Source: Christensenella sp964592155 (GTDB taxonomy: Bacteria; Bacillota; Clostridia; Christensenellales; Christensenellaceae). Taken from it: 41,046 bases of DNA. A program made the translations under genes and the position numbers. Within the stretch, counting starts at the first letter, position 1. Each line of letters opens with the position of its first letter. Location of the stretch: assembly GCA_964592155.1 (NCBI GenBank), contig CAZQDA010000013.1:1-41046 (forward strand), in the 5' to 3' direction. This document shows positions 40,126 through 41,046 of this stretch, piece by piece. Below the pieces are notes generated by a model. The model was not told the DNA's origin. It worked only from the letters and a program-made list of their open reading frames with translations, and did not search any database.

Positions 40126-40696
40126 CGGCAACAAGAAAATGATCATTATTGTTGTTTGCGTGATCATCGCGGTTGTGGTAGGGATCTTTGGATTTACGGC
40201 TCTGTCTGAAAAGTGGGAAAAATCAAAGTATCCTTTGGAATATGAGGACCTGATCGAAGAATATGCGTCGCTTTATGAGCTTGATCCCTATTTTGTGGCG
40301 GCGGTGATCAATACGGAGAGCGGGTTTCGTGCGGATGCGGTTTCTTCCGCAGGGGCGACAGGGCTTATGCAGCTGATGCCGGAAACGGCGGAATGGATTG
40401 CGGGCAAGCTTGACGATAAGAATCTGGATGCACAGAACCTTACAGATCCACAGACAAATATCGAGATGGGCTGTTGGTATCTGAATTTTTTGAAAGAACG
40501 GTTTGACAGCAACCTGCCGGTTATGATGGCTGCATATAACGCAGGACATAATAAGGTGAAATCATGGCTGGAGGATGCGCAGTATTCAAGCGATGGAAAG
40601 AATCTTACGAGTATCCCGTATCCGGAAACAGAGAATTATGTAAAAAAGGTAACGAAAGCATATGACGAATATAAAAAACGATATGAACTTGGGTAA
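40085..40696 (+). CDS. Membrane-anchored lytic transglycosylase (SLT domain)
   Basis: The 203-residue protein starts at the ATG at 40085 after GGGAGA. A basic N-terminus and one hydrophobic helix (about 19-40) anchor it, then the soluble-lytic-transglycosylase domain follows: catalytic E78 in AAVINTESGF, AGATGLMQLMPETAEWIA, IEMGCWYLNFL and the late MAAYNAGHNKV. It cuts peptidoglycan between N-acetylmuramic acid and N-acetylglucosamine, outside the membrane. The gene overlaps coaE and is followed by, and overlaps, a solute-binding lipoprotein gene, so all are probably co-transcribed. Confidence 0.94.
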   Translation: MANVRARGTYRRNSGNKKMIIIVVCVIIAVVVGIFGFTALSEKWEKSKYPLEYEDLIEEYASLYELDPYFVAAVINTESGFRADAVSSAGATGLMQLMPETAEWIAGKLDDKNLDAQNLTDPQTNIEMGCWYLNFLKERFDSNLPVMMAAYNAGHNKVKSWLEDAQYSSDGKNLTSIPYPETENYVKKVTKAYDEYKKRYELG

Positions 40697-41046
40697 AAAA
40701 ATTATTATAATTGTTTTGATTGGAGCGTTGATCACTATTTTAGGGGCGTGCGGCAGCGAAAGCACAGCGGAGGTTACGGTAAAGAGCAGTCCGCAGGCCA
40801 CAGATACCTCGGAAGCGGCGCAGAATCCAGTTGTGGCGCAACAGCAGCAGGGCGGCGATCTTTTTATTGCGATGCCCAATGGCATTACATCGCTTGCGCC
40901 ATTGGAGGCAAAGGATGAAGACCTGATTAATTTGCTTACGCTGATTTACGATCCTGCGATCAGGATTGACGCGACAGGAAAACCGCAGCCTTCCATTGTG
41001 GAATCGTGGGAAGCTGATGAAAGCGGAAGCGTCTATACGTTTCATA
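40662..41046 (+). CDS. Family 5 solute-binding lipoprotein, N-terminal part (runs off the right edge)
   Basis: About 128 residues can be read to the window end. The likely start is ATG 40662 (AAGG about ten bases upstream); a second ATG at 40683 lacks a site. A lipoprotein signal (IIIIVLIGALITILGAC) ends in the lipobox LGAC, followed by a Ser/Thr/Gln-rich linker. The domain then begins GGDLFIAMPNGITSLAPLEAKDEDLINLLTLIYDPAIRID, leading to PSIVESWEADESGSVYTF, the typical opening of peptide/nickel (SBP_bac_5) binding proteins. The gene overlaps the transglycosylase's 3' end by 35 bases. Permease genes would lie beyond the window. Confidence 0.8.
   Translation, partial: MTNIKNDMNLGKKIIIIVLIGALITILGACGSESTAEVTVKSSPQATDTSEAAQNPVVAQQQQGGDLFIAMPNGITSLAPLEAKDEDLINLLTLIYDPAIRIDATGKPQPSIVESWEADESGSVYTFH

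Overview
The window looks like chromosomal DNA of an anaerobic, low-to-mid GC Bacillota (class Clostridia, gut type). The reasons are strong AGGAGG-type ribosome binding sites, short gaps and overlaps between genes, Clostridia-type gene families (YgfK/SsnA/YgeXYW purine genes, LrgAB, a DNA polymerase I whose 3'-5' exonuclease domain looks inactive), and no sign of aerobic metabolism. A Christensenellaceae or Oscillospirales/Lachnospirales member is plausible, but the sequence alone does not settle this. The window comes from a draft scaffold: a run of exactly 100 N (4691-4790) marks a gap of unknown size inside tandem 135-bp repeats. I see no rRNA, tRNA, CRISPR array, insertion sequence or prophage.

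Region 1 (1-9998) is a selenium-linked anaerobic purine catabolic cluster. ssnA and the start of ygfK read leftward. A YheO/DauR-type regulator, dpaL (ygeX), ygeY, ygeW, carbamate kinase and an NCS2 purine/pyrimidine permease read rightward. In outline the permease imports the purine, YgfK and SsnA act on the ring, and DpaL, YgeY, YgeW and ArcC break down ring-opened products, with ATP made from carbamoyl phosphate. The divergent promoters share an intergenic region with two palindromes exactly 20 bp apart. Several stable hairpins lie between the genes.

Region 2 (10150-23058) is a carbohydrate operon with two paralogous LacI-type regulators at its head. It encodes two different URO-D-fold proteins (first and last genes), a DUF4432 mutarotase-like protein, a single-chain transketolase, an L-fucose/L-arabinose isomerase-like protein, a zinc alcohol dehydrogenase, an FGGY sugar kinase and a Gfo/Idh dehydrogenase. 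The enzyme set fits oxidation, isomerisation, phosphorylation and transketolase cleavage of an unusual sugar. The substrate is unknown and there is no transporter in the operon.

Region 3 (23240-28706) holds a small membrane protein on the minus strand, then a four-gene operon: a GH3 lipoprotein, a TPR protein, a DUF4037 nucleotidyltransferase-like protein and a DUF4125 protein. A separate DUF5131 (phage Gp37/68-like) gene follows. The TPR/DUF4037/DUF4125 cassette is the best candidate here for an undescribed system.

Region 4 (28727-30580, minus) is a PfkB kinase plus class II aldolase pair with its own promoter and a palindromic operator. Region 5 (30997-35619) is a surface-glycan set: GT2 glycosyltransferase, DUF2142/GT-C membrane protein, WecE/RffA-like aminotransferase and ATP-grasp ligase, behind a structured leader. 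Region 6 (35746-41046) holds lrgA-lrgB, then polA, coaE, a membrane-anchored lytic transglycosylase and the start of a family 5 solute-binding lipoprotein.
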